Below, in pieces: positions 1 through 5,909 of a DNA stretch of 31,822 bases; within the stretch, counting starts at the first letter, position 1; each line of letters starts with the position of its first letter. Source of the stretch: Lutibacter sp. (GTDB lineage Bacteria; Bacteroidota; Bacteroidia; Flavobacteriales; Flavobacteriaceae); assembly GCA_003516285.1 (NCBI GenBank), contig DPCK01000085.1, forward strand, positions 484-32,305, in the 5' to 3' direction. The translations under genes and the position numbers were made by a program. The notes beneath the pieces are model-generated. The model saw only the letters and a program-made list of their open reading frames with translations. It was not told where the DNA came from and did not search any database.

Positions 1-226
1 TGTCGATTATTTTTTCTCCGTAAACAATTGGGTTTCCGGGAGTTTTGCATATTTCAACTTTGTCGCAACCCGCTTTTTCCAGTGCAGATTTCACGGCATC
101 GGCAGTTTTTAAAATATCTTTACTGAAAGCAGAATCGGCGCTCACGGATGGTATTTTTAGCAGTTCAATTAACTCAGCGATAAATCGGTCTTTATGCTGA
201 TTTACGTATGATTTTATATTTTCCAT
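1..226 (-). CDS. M20 family dipeptidase, N-terminal part (cut by window edge)
   Basis: The reverse strand reads ATG at 226 and stays open to the window edge, giving about 75 residues that begin MENIKSYVNQHKDRF. They contain LIELLKIPSVSADSAF and end near PIVYGEKIID. This is the characteristic N-terminus of M20/M25/M40 zinc metallopeptidases annotated as dipeptidases in flavobacteria. The metal-binding His and Asp residues lie beyond the edge and cannot be checked. A -7 motif (TAATTTTG on the reverse strand, 246-253) lies 20 bases upstream of the ATG and supports this start. The family hydrolyses dipeptides or N-acylated amino acids in the cytoplasm; the exact substrate cannot be told from this fragment. 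Confidence 0.85.
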   Translation of the reverse strand, partial: MENIKSYVNQHKDRFIAELIELLKIPSVSADSAFSKDILKTADAVKSALEKAGCDKVEICKTPGNPIVYGEKIID

Positions 227-245
227 ATTACTATATTTAAATGTG

Positions 246-253
246 CAAAATTA
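246..253 (-). promoter_or_regulatory. Bacteroidota -7 promoter box for the M20 peptidase
   Basis: On the reverse strand the bases read TAATTTTG, an exact match to TAnnTTTG, 20 bases upstream of the ATG at 226. A matching -33 TTG is not obvious. Confidence 0.5.
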
Positions 254-300
254 CGAAATTTTTATTTGATTGAAATTGTTGAAAAAAGAGTAAGATGTAC

Positions 301-330
301 TTTGCAATTTGTAAGTAATGTGTATATTTG
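301..330 (+). promoter_or_regulatory. Promoter of tRNA-Leu (-33 TTTG, -7 TATATTTG)
   Basis: TTTG at 301-304 and TATATTTG at 323-330 are separated by 18 bases, which fits the Bacteroidota sigma-A consensus. The mature tRNA begins 13 bases after the -7 box, so the 5' leader should be only a few bases long. Confidence 0.7.
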
Positions 331-343
331 CAGCCACAATAAT

Positions 344-425
344 GCGGGCGTGGTGAAATTGGTAGACACGCCAGACTTAGGATCTGGTGCCGCGAGGTTT
401 GAGAGTTCGAGTCTCTCCGCCCGCA
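344..425 (+). tRNA. tRNA-Leu (anticodon UAG)
   Basis: The acceptor stem GCGGGCG (344-350) pairs with CGCCCGC (418-424), with discriminator base A at 425. The anticodon arm is CCAGA-CTTAGGA-TCTGG (371-387), with anticodon TAG at 378-380, which reads CUN leucine codons. The D-arm contains TGGTGAAATTGGTAGACACG, and a long class II variable arm comes before the T-arm GAGTTCGAGTCTC. No CCA is encoded, since the next bases are CA. The promoter at 301-330 and the terminator at 429-458 make this a single-gene unit. Confidence 0.97.
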
Positions 426-447
426 CAGAAAGCTTTTCGGAAACGAG
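419..447 (+). repeat. 29-bp direct repeat, copy 1 (tRNA-Leu tail plus terminator arm)
   Basis: Bases 419-447 are identical to 562-590. The unit starts inside the 3' acceptor strand of tRNA-Leu and runs through most of the terminator hairpin. The copies are offset by 143 bp. Confidence 0.95.
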
Positions 448-458
448 AGGCTTTTTTT
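429..458 (+). terminator. Intrinsic terminator of tRNA-Leu
   Basis: AAAGCTTTTCG (429-439), the GNRA-type loop GAAA, and CGAGAGGCTTT (444-454) form an 11-bp stem with two G-U pairs, followed by a T-run. It starts four bases after the tRNA end. Confidence 0.9.
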
Positions 459-511
459 GTTTTTACCTATGTTATTATGAAAATAAATTAGGCGGAGAGA
501 TGAGAAGTTTA

Positions 512-552
512 TCCCGAGCCTGCTTGTCCGTTAGGCAGGCGGAGTCGAGGGA
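512..552. repeat. REP-like palindromic element between the tRNA tail copies
   Basis: GCCTGCTT (518-525) pairs with AGGCAGGC (533-540) around a 7-base loop. The outer TCCC (512-515) pairs with GGGA (549-552). The sequence is GC-rich against an AT-rich background and looks like the CCTGCCTG / CTCGA short palindromic repeats often seen between genes in flavobacterial genomes. The family assignment is from memory and was not searched. Confidence 0.65.
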
Positions 553-561
553 AGGATTGCA

Positions 562-590
562 GCCCGCACAGAAAGCTTTTCGGAAACGAG
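562..590 (+). repeat. 29-bp direct repeat, copy 2 (displaced tRNA-Leu tail)
   Basis: This is an exact copy of 419-447. It holds the last six bases of the tRNA acceptor strand, the discriminator base and the terminator arm, but there is no tRNA body in front of it. It directly follows the REP-like hairpin. Confidence 0.95.
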
Positions 591-602
591 GAGTTTTTTT
601 TG
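572..602 (+). terminator. Duplicated intrinsic terminator hairpin
   Basis: CTTTTCG (576-582), loop GAAA, and CGAGGAG (587-593) form a stem that can be extended by G-T and A-T pairs, followed by eight T. It comes from the repeated tRNA tail and would act as a backup terminator. Confidence 0.7.
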
Positions 603-763
603 TTTTTTCACCTTATAAATTCAAGCTATACAACCTCTCATTGCTTGTGTTGTATCCAAATATATTTTTGAAAATTACTCCTATAAATAAGTGAATTTGT
701 AACGATAAATTTAGTATGTTAGCGTACAAATTAATAAAATGGCCATATAATTTGGCTTTGTTA

Positions 764-901
764 ATGAAGCAAATTGATTTCATCAGCTCCGAAAACGTTG
801 TAAATATAGAATTTCCAAAAATAATTAACATTATTGGAGAACATTCTTATTGTAACAATGATTCTGTTTTGTTAACAGCAATCGAAAAAAAATCGTTTTA
901 A
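764..901 (+). pseudogene. galK: Galactokinase (GHMP kinase) N-terminal remnant
   Basis: The reading frame from ATG 764 gives about 45 residues. Residues encoded at about 812-895 (FPKIINIIGEHSYCNNDSVL, then LTAIEKKSF) align without gaps to the galactokinase signature SPGRINLIGEHTDYN followed by GFVLPAAIDKK. The frame stops at 901, where a galactokinase would go on for about 350 residues, and PGR and the sugar-binding D-Y of HTDYN have been lost (here P-K-I and S-Y-C). The same frame is open back to an ATG at 716. A second short open stretch in another frame (903-995) is unrecognised. The next gene is a sodium/galactose symporter, and galactokinase genes commonly sit next to such transporters, which supports the call. 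A chance match cannot be fully excluded. Confidence 0.55.
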
Positions 902-1011
902 TTCAAAAAAAATTGAGGCTGTAAATCATTCTGGTTTTATCTGCAAAAATTTTGAAGCTATGACAAAAGAAATAACAACAAGAATCAATAACTAAATACA
1001 AGTAAAATATT

Positions 1012-2664
1012 ATGACTGCACATTTCGGATTTTGGGATTATTTCGTTTTTATAGCGTATGCTGTATTAATTTTAGGGGTAGGTTTATGGGTTTCCAGAGA
1101 CAAGAAAGGACATCAAAAAACTGCTGAAGATTATTTTTTGGCCAGTAAATCATTGCCTTGGTGGGCGATTGGCGCTTCATTAATCGCAGCAAATATTTCT
1201 GCTGAACAATTTATTGGAATGTCAGGTTCCGGTTTTGCTTTGGGATTGGCAATCGCTTCTTATGAATGGATGGCAGCCATCACTTTAATTATTGTGGGGA
1301 AATTCTTTTTGCCCATTTTTATTGAAAAAGGATTGTATACCATTCCTGAATTTGTTGAAAAACGATTTTCTACCAGCTTAAAAACCATTTTAGCCGTATT
1401 CTGGATTGCCCTTTACGTATTTGTGAACTTAACGTCCGTATTGTATTTAGGATCTTTGGCTTTAGAAACCATTATGGGAATTCCTATGGTTTATGGGGTA
1501 ATCGGATTGGCGTTGTTTGCGGCGGCTTATTCTTTATATGGCGGACTTTCAGCAGTGGCTTGGACAGATGTTATTCAGGTGGTGTTTTTAGTGTTGGGAG
1601 GATTGGTTACAACCTACTTGGCTTTAAATATGGTTTCTGGAGGAGAAGGTGTTTGGGCTGGTATTAAAACAGTGTATGAAGCTGCGCCAGAAAGGTTTGT
1701 GATGATTTTTGACGAATCGAGTGATTATTATGATATGTTGCCGGGTATTGGCGTATTGCTTGGCGGTATGTGGGTTGCGAATTTATATTACTGGGGATTC
1801 AATCAGTATATTATTCAAAGAACATTGGCGGCTAAATCATTAAAAGAAGCACAAAAAGGGATTTTATTGGCTGCAGGATTAAAATTGGTAATTCCGTTAA
1901 TCGTTGTGGTTCCTGGTATTGCCGCTTATGTGATGGTAAATGATCCTGAAATAATGGGGCGTTTGGGTGCAGCCGGACTTAAAAATTTACCAACTTTAGA
2001 ACAGGCTGATAAAGCCTATCCTTGGTTGTTGCAATTTTTGCCTACCGGATTAAAAGGAGTTGCTTTTGCAGCTTTGGCAGCAGCGATTGTATCGTCTTTG
2101 GCTTCTATGCTAAATTCAACTTCTACTATTTTTACGATGGATATTTACAAGCAATACATCAACAAAAATGCAAGCGATAAAAGCACGGTAAATATGGGAA
2201 GAATCTCAGCGGGTGTTGCTTTGGCGATTGCTTGTGTAATGGCTCCTTTATTGGGCGGCATAGACCAGGCATTTCAATTTATTCAAGAATATACAGGCGT
2301 TGTGAGTCCAGGAATTTTGGCCATCTTTATTTTGGGATTGTTCTGGAAAAAAACCACAAACAAAGCTGCAATTGTTGGGGCTTTGGTTTCAATACCAATT
2401 GCGATGTATTTTAAAGTGGCACCAAAAGGATGGTCAACAAACCCCTTATTTGTTGATGTTCCCTTCTTGGACCAAATGGGCTATACCGCGATACTTACCA
2501 TGATTGTAATCGCCATTGTGAGCTGGACACAAAATAAAGGAAAAGACGATGAAAAAGGAATACCGCTTTCAAAAGAATTGTTTAAAACAAGTCCGGAATT
2601 TAACATTGGTGCATTTGCCGTGATGATTATTTTAGTGGCTTTATATGCCGCATTTTGGAAATAA
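1012..2664 (+). CDS. sglT: Sodium/sugar symporter of the SSS family (vSGLT-like)
   Basis: This 550-residue inner-membrane protein takes up galactose or glucose with Na+. It is strikingly close to the Vibrio transporter vSGLT, with the same length class and long shared blocks such as ASLIAANISAEQFIGMSGSG and VSPGILA. With a constant offset of three residues, the vSGLT sugar ligands are all present: N61, Q66, E85, N257, K291 and Q425, plus the gate tyrosine Y260. The Na+ site residues S361/S362 and D186 are also kept. About 14 membrane helices are expected. The ATG follows an AT-rich leader without a Shine-Dalgarno sequence. A galactokinase relic lies directly upstream and a strong terminator directly downstream, so the gene is now transcribed alone. 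Galactose/glucose specificity is inferred from the conserved ligands. Confidence 0.95.
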   Translation: MTAHFGFWDYFVFIAYAVLILGVGLWVSRDKKGHQKTAEDYFLASKSLPWWAIGASLIAANISAEQFIGMSGSGFALGLAIASYEWMAAITLIIVGKFFLPIFIEKGLYTIPEFVEKRFSTSLKTILAVFWIALYVFVNLTSVLYLGSLALETIMGIPMVYGVIGLALFAAAYSLYGGLSAVAWTDVIQVVFLVLGGLVTTYLALNMVSGGEGVWAGIKTVYEAAPERFVMIFDESSDYYDMLPGIGVLLGGMWVANLYYWGFNQYIIQRTLAAKSLKEAQKGILLAAGLKLVIPLIVVVPGIAAYVMVNDPEIMGRLGAAGLKNLPTLEQADKAYPWLLQFLPTGLKGVAFAALAAAIVSSLASMLNSTSTIFTMDIYKQYINKNASDKSTVNMGRISAGVALAIACVMAPLLGGIDQAFQFIQEYTGVVSPGILAIFILGLFWKKTTNKAAIVGALVSIPIAMYFKVAPKGWSTNPLFVDVPFLDQMGYTAILTMIVIAIVSWTQNKGKDDEKGIPLSKELFKTSPEFNIGAFAVMIILVALYAAFWK

Positions 2665-2686
2665 TAAATGAAATACCCTAACAAAG

Positions 2687-2717
2687 AAGCGCCGGAAATT
2701 TCCGGCGCTTTTGTTTT
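2687..2717 (+). terminator. Intrinsic terminator after the symporter
   Basis: Bases 2687-2710 form a perfect 24-bp palindrome (AAGCGCCGGAAA and its complement), followed by TTGTTTT. The GC-rich stem starts 22 bases after the symporter stop codon. Confidence 0.9.
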
Positions 2718-2776
2718 GGAATAGATGTAATAATTTATTTATTTATTGTATTTTTATGCAAATTAAAATAATTAGT

Positions 2777-3469
2777 ATGAAAAAAAGTATCGCAATTTTG
2801 GCATTTTTACTTGCAGGAACAATATTTATTTCTGCTCAAAATGTGCCATGCAAAGTTTTAAAAGTTGGAATTGAAAAAGAATATTCGGGTAAATGTAAGA
2901 AAGGTTTGGCAAACGGTAAAGGAATTGCTAAAGGTAGATTTTTCTATGATGGCGATTTTAAAAAAGGGTTGCCCAATGGAAAAGGAATACTGAAATTTTC
3001 ACAGAATGAATATTATGTTGGAGAATGGAAAGATGGGCTGCAAGACGGAAAAGGCGAGTTGCATTATAAAGTCAATGGTGTAGACTCAATTAAAGTGGGC
3101 ATATGGGAAAAAGGGAATTATTTAGGTAAAAAAGCGATTTCCCCTTATCTTATCAAATATACTAGTGGTGTTGACAGATATTCATTAAGTAAGTCAAGTG
3201 AGGGTGATGGCGGCAAGTTTAATAGAGTTATCATTAAATTTATTCAAAATGGAGGAGTCAATACAAGTGTATCAAATTTTATGTTGCAAGGAGATAGCGG
3301 CAATAGGACAAATATAAATAATGTAGAAGGATTTGAAAACATTACATTCCCATTCTTATGCAAAATAACTTACAGCACGCTTAATAAATTTAGAACCAGT
3401 ACTCACACGGCTATTTTCGAATTTGTAATCAATAAACCTGGAGATTGGGAATTAATTCTAAATAATTAA
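2777..3469 (+). CDS. Secreted MORN-repeat protein
   Basis: This 230-residue protein starts at ATG 2777 with a clear signal peptide, MKKSIAILAFLLAGTIFISA, cleaved near SAQ. The frame is open further upstream, but that part encodes no plausible N-terminus. Residues of about 37-110 hold three MORN-type units of the form Y-x-G-x-x-K-x-G-L-x-x-G-K-G (YSGKCKKGLANGKG, YDGDFKKGLPNGKG, YVGEWKDGLQDGKG), with a decayed fourth (VGIWEKGNYLGKK). The C-terminal half of about 110 residues, rich in N, S and T, is not recognised. MORN repeats form beta-hairpin arrays that act as binding or scaffolding surfaces; no target is evident. The gene converges on the nuclease gene and the two stop codons overlap. Confidence 0.85.
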   Translation: MKKSIAILAFLLAGTIFISAQNVPCKVLKVGIEKEYSGKCKKGLANGKGIAKGRFFYDGDFKKGLPNGKGILKFSQNEYYVGEWKDGLQDGKGELHYKVNGVDSIKVGIWEKGNYLGKKAISPYLIKYTSGVDRYSLSKSSEGDGGKFNRVIIKFIQNGGVNTSVSNFMLQGDSGNRTNINNVEGFENITFPFLCKITYSTLNKFRTSTHTAIFEFVINKPGDWELILNN

Positions 3470-4248
3470 AAAGTGATTTTGTAGTCTTTTTCTATTTTAT
3501 TTTCAAGTTCATCAGGCAATTGAGGAAAAAAGTCTATACCGGTCAAAATTTCAATTTCATCGATGCTTGTCACAAATTGGTACAAACCTTTTTCTGATTT
3601 TTCATGAGGCATTAAAAAAGCAATCGCTTTTGTTTCAGCGCCATTATTAACTAAAATTATTTTATAGAAATATTGCGGAACGGCAACTTTTTCGGTTCCG
3701 ATGGTTTTTAAATTTGGCGTTAAAATACCACCAGTTACAATGTATAATTTTTGATATTTCTGGGCCCAGTATCTAACTTTTTCTTCCAAGCTGTTCCAAA
3801 CGCCACCGTTAAATTCATATGTTTGGGGTGAAATGTTAGAGGTGAAAAATGTTTCATTGTAAGCTTCTGCAGAAAATTTTCGATCGCCGGCCGGACATAA
3901 ATGTCCTTTGTTATAACCTGAATTTTTGAAATTTTTATAATGTGCGCTTCGCGTTGTTATCTTTGGATCTTGCTCAAAATATGGTCTTTTAATGCTTATG
4001 CTTAAAAGTTGTTTTTGTGTCAATTCATAAGCCACCCATTCTGCCTGTTCGTATTTTTCGTTATAAGACAATGAATAAAATTGATGATGTATAACTTGTC
4101 CGGTGGTTGAAGTCGGCAAAAAATCGAAATCAGAAACTTCAACTGTTTTAGTTGAAACCGGTATTTCAAAAGGGTAGCCATCATAAAAATAAAATCCGAT
4201 GGCGATAAGTAAGGTTATAATGGTGTAAACTGCCTTTCTATTTTTCAC
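3466..4248 (-). CDS. DNA/RNA non-specific endonuclease, membrane-anchored (NUC1/EndoG family)
   Basis: The 260-residue protein has an N-terminal hydrophobic segment (residues 7-22) that should place the enzyme outside the cytoplasm. The beta-beta-alpha-metal nuclease core follows. NKGHLCPAGDR (113-123) holds the catalytic His116, with Asn in place of the Asp of the usual DRGH, a common variant. NISPQ at 138-142, the metal-binding Asn147 and Glu155 in FNGGVWNSLE complete the motif. The start is GTG at 4248, because no ATG is available before the domain, and it overlaps the end of the thioesterase gene by 11 bp. The two are therefore probably co-transcribed and translationally coupled. The likely role is nutrient or extracellular DNA degradation; no immunity gene is visible, so a toxin role is not supported. 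Confidence 0.88.
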   Translation of the reverse strand: MKNRKAVYTIITLLIAIGFYFYDGYPFEIPVSTKTVEVSDFDFLPTSTTGQVIHHQFYSLSYNEKYEQAEWVAYELTQKQLLSISIKRPYFEQDPKITTRSAHYKNFKNSGYNKGHLCPAGDRKFSAEAYNETFFTSNISPQTYEFNGGVWNSLEEKVRYWAQKYQKLYIVTGGILTPNLKTIGTEKVAVPQYFYKIILVNNGAETKAIAFLMPHEKSEKGLYQFVTSIDEIEILTGIDFFPQLPDELENKIEKDYKITF

Positions 4249-4687
4249 TTTTCAGTAATATTTCCTGAAAATTTTCAGATTTTGGAAGGTCATCAAAAAT
4301 GGTCACAAATTTTTGCGGAGGTGAGGTCAATTTGCGTTTTACCAAATCTATCCAGGCGCCATACACTTTAATTTCAGCCGAAAGGTTACCTGTCTCATTA
4401 AAAATTTGATGTTTAAATCGCCAGCGTTCAATGCCTTTTGAAACGCCTTCCAGTTCCATTTTAACTGTAATGTCTTCGCCAATATGTATTTCCTTGTAAA
4501 AAGAAGTTTCTTCTTTAAACAACACCGGACCAATATTAAATTTTGCAAATTCGTTGATGGAAAGTCCGTGTTCCTGAAAAAAGCGAACCCTCACTTCTGC
4601 TGCATAATCGTTATAAGCCGTGTGGCGCATATGTCTGTTTGGGTCAAAATCCGACCATTTTGTTTTAAAAGTAATTTCGAAATTCAT
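4238..4687 (-). CDS. Acyl-CoA thioesterase, 4HBT hotdog family
   Basis: The protein has 149 residues if started at ATG 4687 (MNFEITFKTKWSDFDPN). A longer frame from 4708 would begin inside the -7 promoter box at 4706-4713, so the shorter start is preferred. The motif SDFDPNRHMRHTAYNDYAAE is the hotdog-fold active-site region of the YbgC/FadM-like 4HBT thioesterases, where the Asp near the N-terminus acts in thioester hydrolysis. The substrate is probably an acyl-CoA, but chain length cannot be read from the sequence. It is the first gene of a two-gene unit with the nuclease. Confidence 0.85.
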   Translation of the reverse strand: MNFEITFKTKWSDFDPNRHMRHTAYNDYAAEVRVRFFQEHGLSINEFAKFNIGPVLFKEETSFYKEIHIGEDITVKMELEGVSKGIERWRFKHQIFNETGNLSAEIKVYGAWIDLVKRKLTSPPQKFVTIFDDLPKSENFQEILLKSEK

Positions 4688-4705
4688 GGAGTATTTTTTG
4701 AGGGG

Positions 4706-4713
4706 CAAATTTA
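4706..4713 (-). promoter_or_regulatory. -7 promoter box TAAATTTG for the thioesterase-nuclease unit
   Basis: The reverse strand reads TAAATTTG, an exact TAnnTTTG match ending 19 bases before ATG 4687. It rules out the upstream start at 4708. Confidence 0.6.
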
Positions 4714-4773
4714 GGGCTTATGTTCCGTTATAGTAAATCTAAAACAGAAAAAGGTTGAAATATTTTGGCATTT

Positions 4774-5868
4774 TTAATTTTTAACATCCAAAGCATCTCG
4801 CAAAGCGTTGCCTATCAGCATAAAAGCCATCACCAAACTCATAATGGCCAATCCCGGAATAATGGCCAAATAGGCTTTTCCCAAAATAATGTAGCTGTAA
4901 TGGTCTTTAATCATTGCGCCCCAGGAAGGGATGGGTGGTTGTGCGCCAATTCCCAAAAAACTCAGGCCGCTTTCCATTAAAATGGCTCCGGCAAAGTTGG
5001 CTGCCGAAATTACAATTACGGGCGCCATAATATTGGGTAAAATATGTTTAAAAATGATTCTGAAGTTTGAAAAACCCAATGCTTTTGCCGCTTCCACATA
5101 TTGCATTTCTTTTGCGCTTATAAGTTGTCCGCGTACAACTCTTGCAACTTCAACCCACATCGTTAACCCAACGGCAATAAAAACTTGCCAAAATCCTTTT
5201 CCCAAAGCCAAGGTAATGGCAATTACCAAAAGCAACGTTGGAATTGACCAGGTAATATTGATGAGCCACATAATAAAAGCATCAATTTTTCCGCCAAAAT
5301 AACCCGCAATCGCCCCAATGGAAAGTCCAATGACCAAAGAAATAAATACGGCAATAAAACCTATGGAAAATGAAATTCTCGTGCCTATCAGCATTCTGCT
5401 CAGTAAATCTCTTCCATATTTATCGGTCCCCAAATAGAATTTTTTCGTTTTAATGAAGGTGGTTATGTCTTTTTCCTGAAATTTTGAAAGCGGATACGTT
5501 TTTGTCAAACTCACCGTATTGTTTTCTGTATAGGGATTTATTGTCAATTCGGTTTCGGAAATGCTGTAATTTGAAATCGGAATTTCAGTTTTCGGACTAT
5601 TATTGCCGAATAAAACGGTGGAAAAAAAAGACTGTTCTTTTATTTTTTCTGAAGGAAAGGTTAGCATCAATACCTCAAAACCCGGTTTTTTAGAATGAAT
5701 TTCCAAATGCATCTGGTTGGCATTGCTACTGCTGTCGGGCGCTAAAACGTAAGCAAATATGGCTACCAATGCACATAAAATCACAAACCAAAACGATAAC
5801 ACTCCAGCAGTATTTTTTTTAAACTTCTGGAGTGCCAGTGCTGATAATGAGTTTGCTTTGGTTTTCAA
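4774..5868 (-). CDS. ABC transporter permease, OppC/DppC family
   Basis: This 364-residue integral membrane protein has one helix near residues 22-43, an extracytoplasmic stretch of about 100 residues (45-145), then LGTDKYGRDLLSR (146-158), the usual entry into the BPD_transp_1 domain, and about five more helices. The EAA loop that docks to the ATPase is present as YVEAAKALGFSNFRIIFKHI. The family moves oligopeptides or nickel with a partner permease, two ATPases and a binding protein, and none of these is next to it. The start is TTG at 5868: no ATG occurs before the first helix. A near-consensus -7 box (TACACTTG, 5883-5890 reverse) supports it. It follows prc by 41 bp on the same strand. 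The substrate is unknown. Confidence 0.9.
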   Translation of the reverse strand: MKTKANSLSALALQKFKKNTAGVLSFWFVILCALVAIFAYVLAPDSSSNANQMHLEIHSKKPGFEVLMLTFPSEKIKEQSFFSTVLFGNNSPKTEIPISNYSISETELTINPYTENNTVSLTKTYPLSKFQEKDITTFIKTKKFYLGTDKYGRDLLSRMLIGTRISFSIGFIAVFISLVIGLSIGAIAGYFGGKIDAFIMWLINITWSIPTLLLVIAITLALGKGFWQVFIAVGLTMWVEVARVVRGQLISAKEMQYVEAAKALGFSNFRIIFKHILPNIMAPVIVISAANFAGAILMESGLSFLGIGAQPPIPSWGAMIKDHYSYIILGKAYLAIIPGLAIMSLVMAFMLIGNALRDALDVKN

Positions 5869-5884
5869 TAGTTGTTGCTTTACA

Positions 5885-5900
5885 AGTGTAAAGTTACACT
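5885..5900. promoter_or_regulatory. Perfect palindrome upstream of the permease gene
   Basis: AGTGTAA, two bases, then TTACACT form a perfect 16-bp inverted repeat that overlaps the near-consensus -7 box of the permease gene and lies after the prc stop. There is no T-run on either side, so an operator is more likely than a terminator. The binding protein is unknown. Confidence 0.35.
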
Positions 5901-5909
5901 ATTTTAAAA

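Noticed and set aside
266..694. 142-codon open frame running through the tRNA-Leu gene and its repeats
   Set aside because: It overlaps a clear tRNA and two terminators, and the translation has no domain or conserved pattern.
613..831. 72-codon frame on the reverse strand
   Set aside because: It is antisense to the galactokinase relic, and the relic's signature explains the open frame better.
3466..4248. Nuclease and MORN protein as a toxin-immunity pair
   Set aside because: The genes converge instead of being co-transcribed, the nuclease has no export or delivery domain, and MORN proteins are not known immunity factors.
4931..5302. 123-codon forward frame inside the permease gene
   Set aside because: It is antisense to strongly conserved permease sequence, including the EAA loop; a shadow frame.
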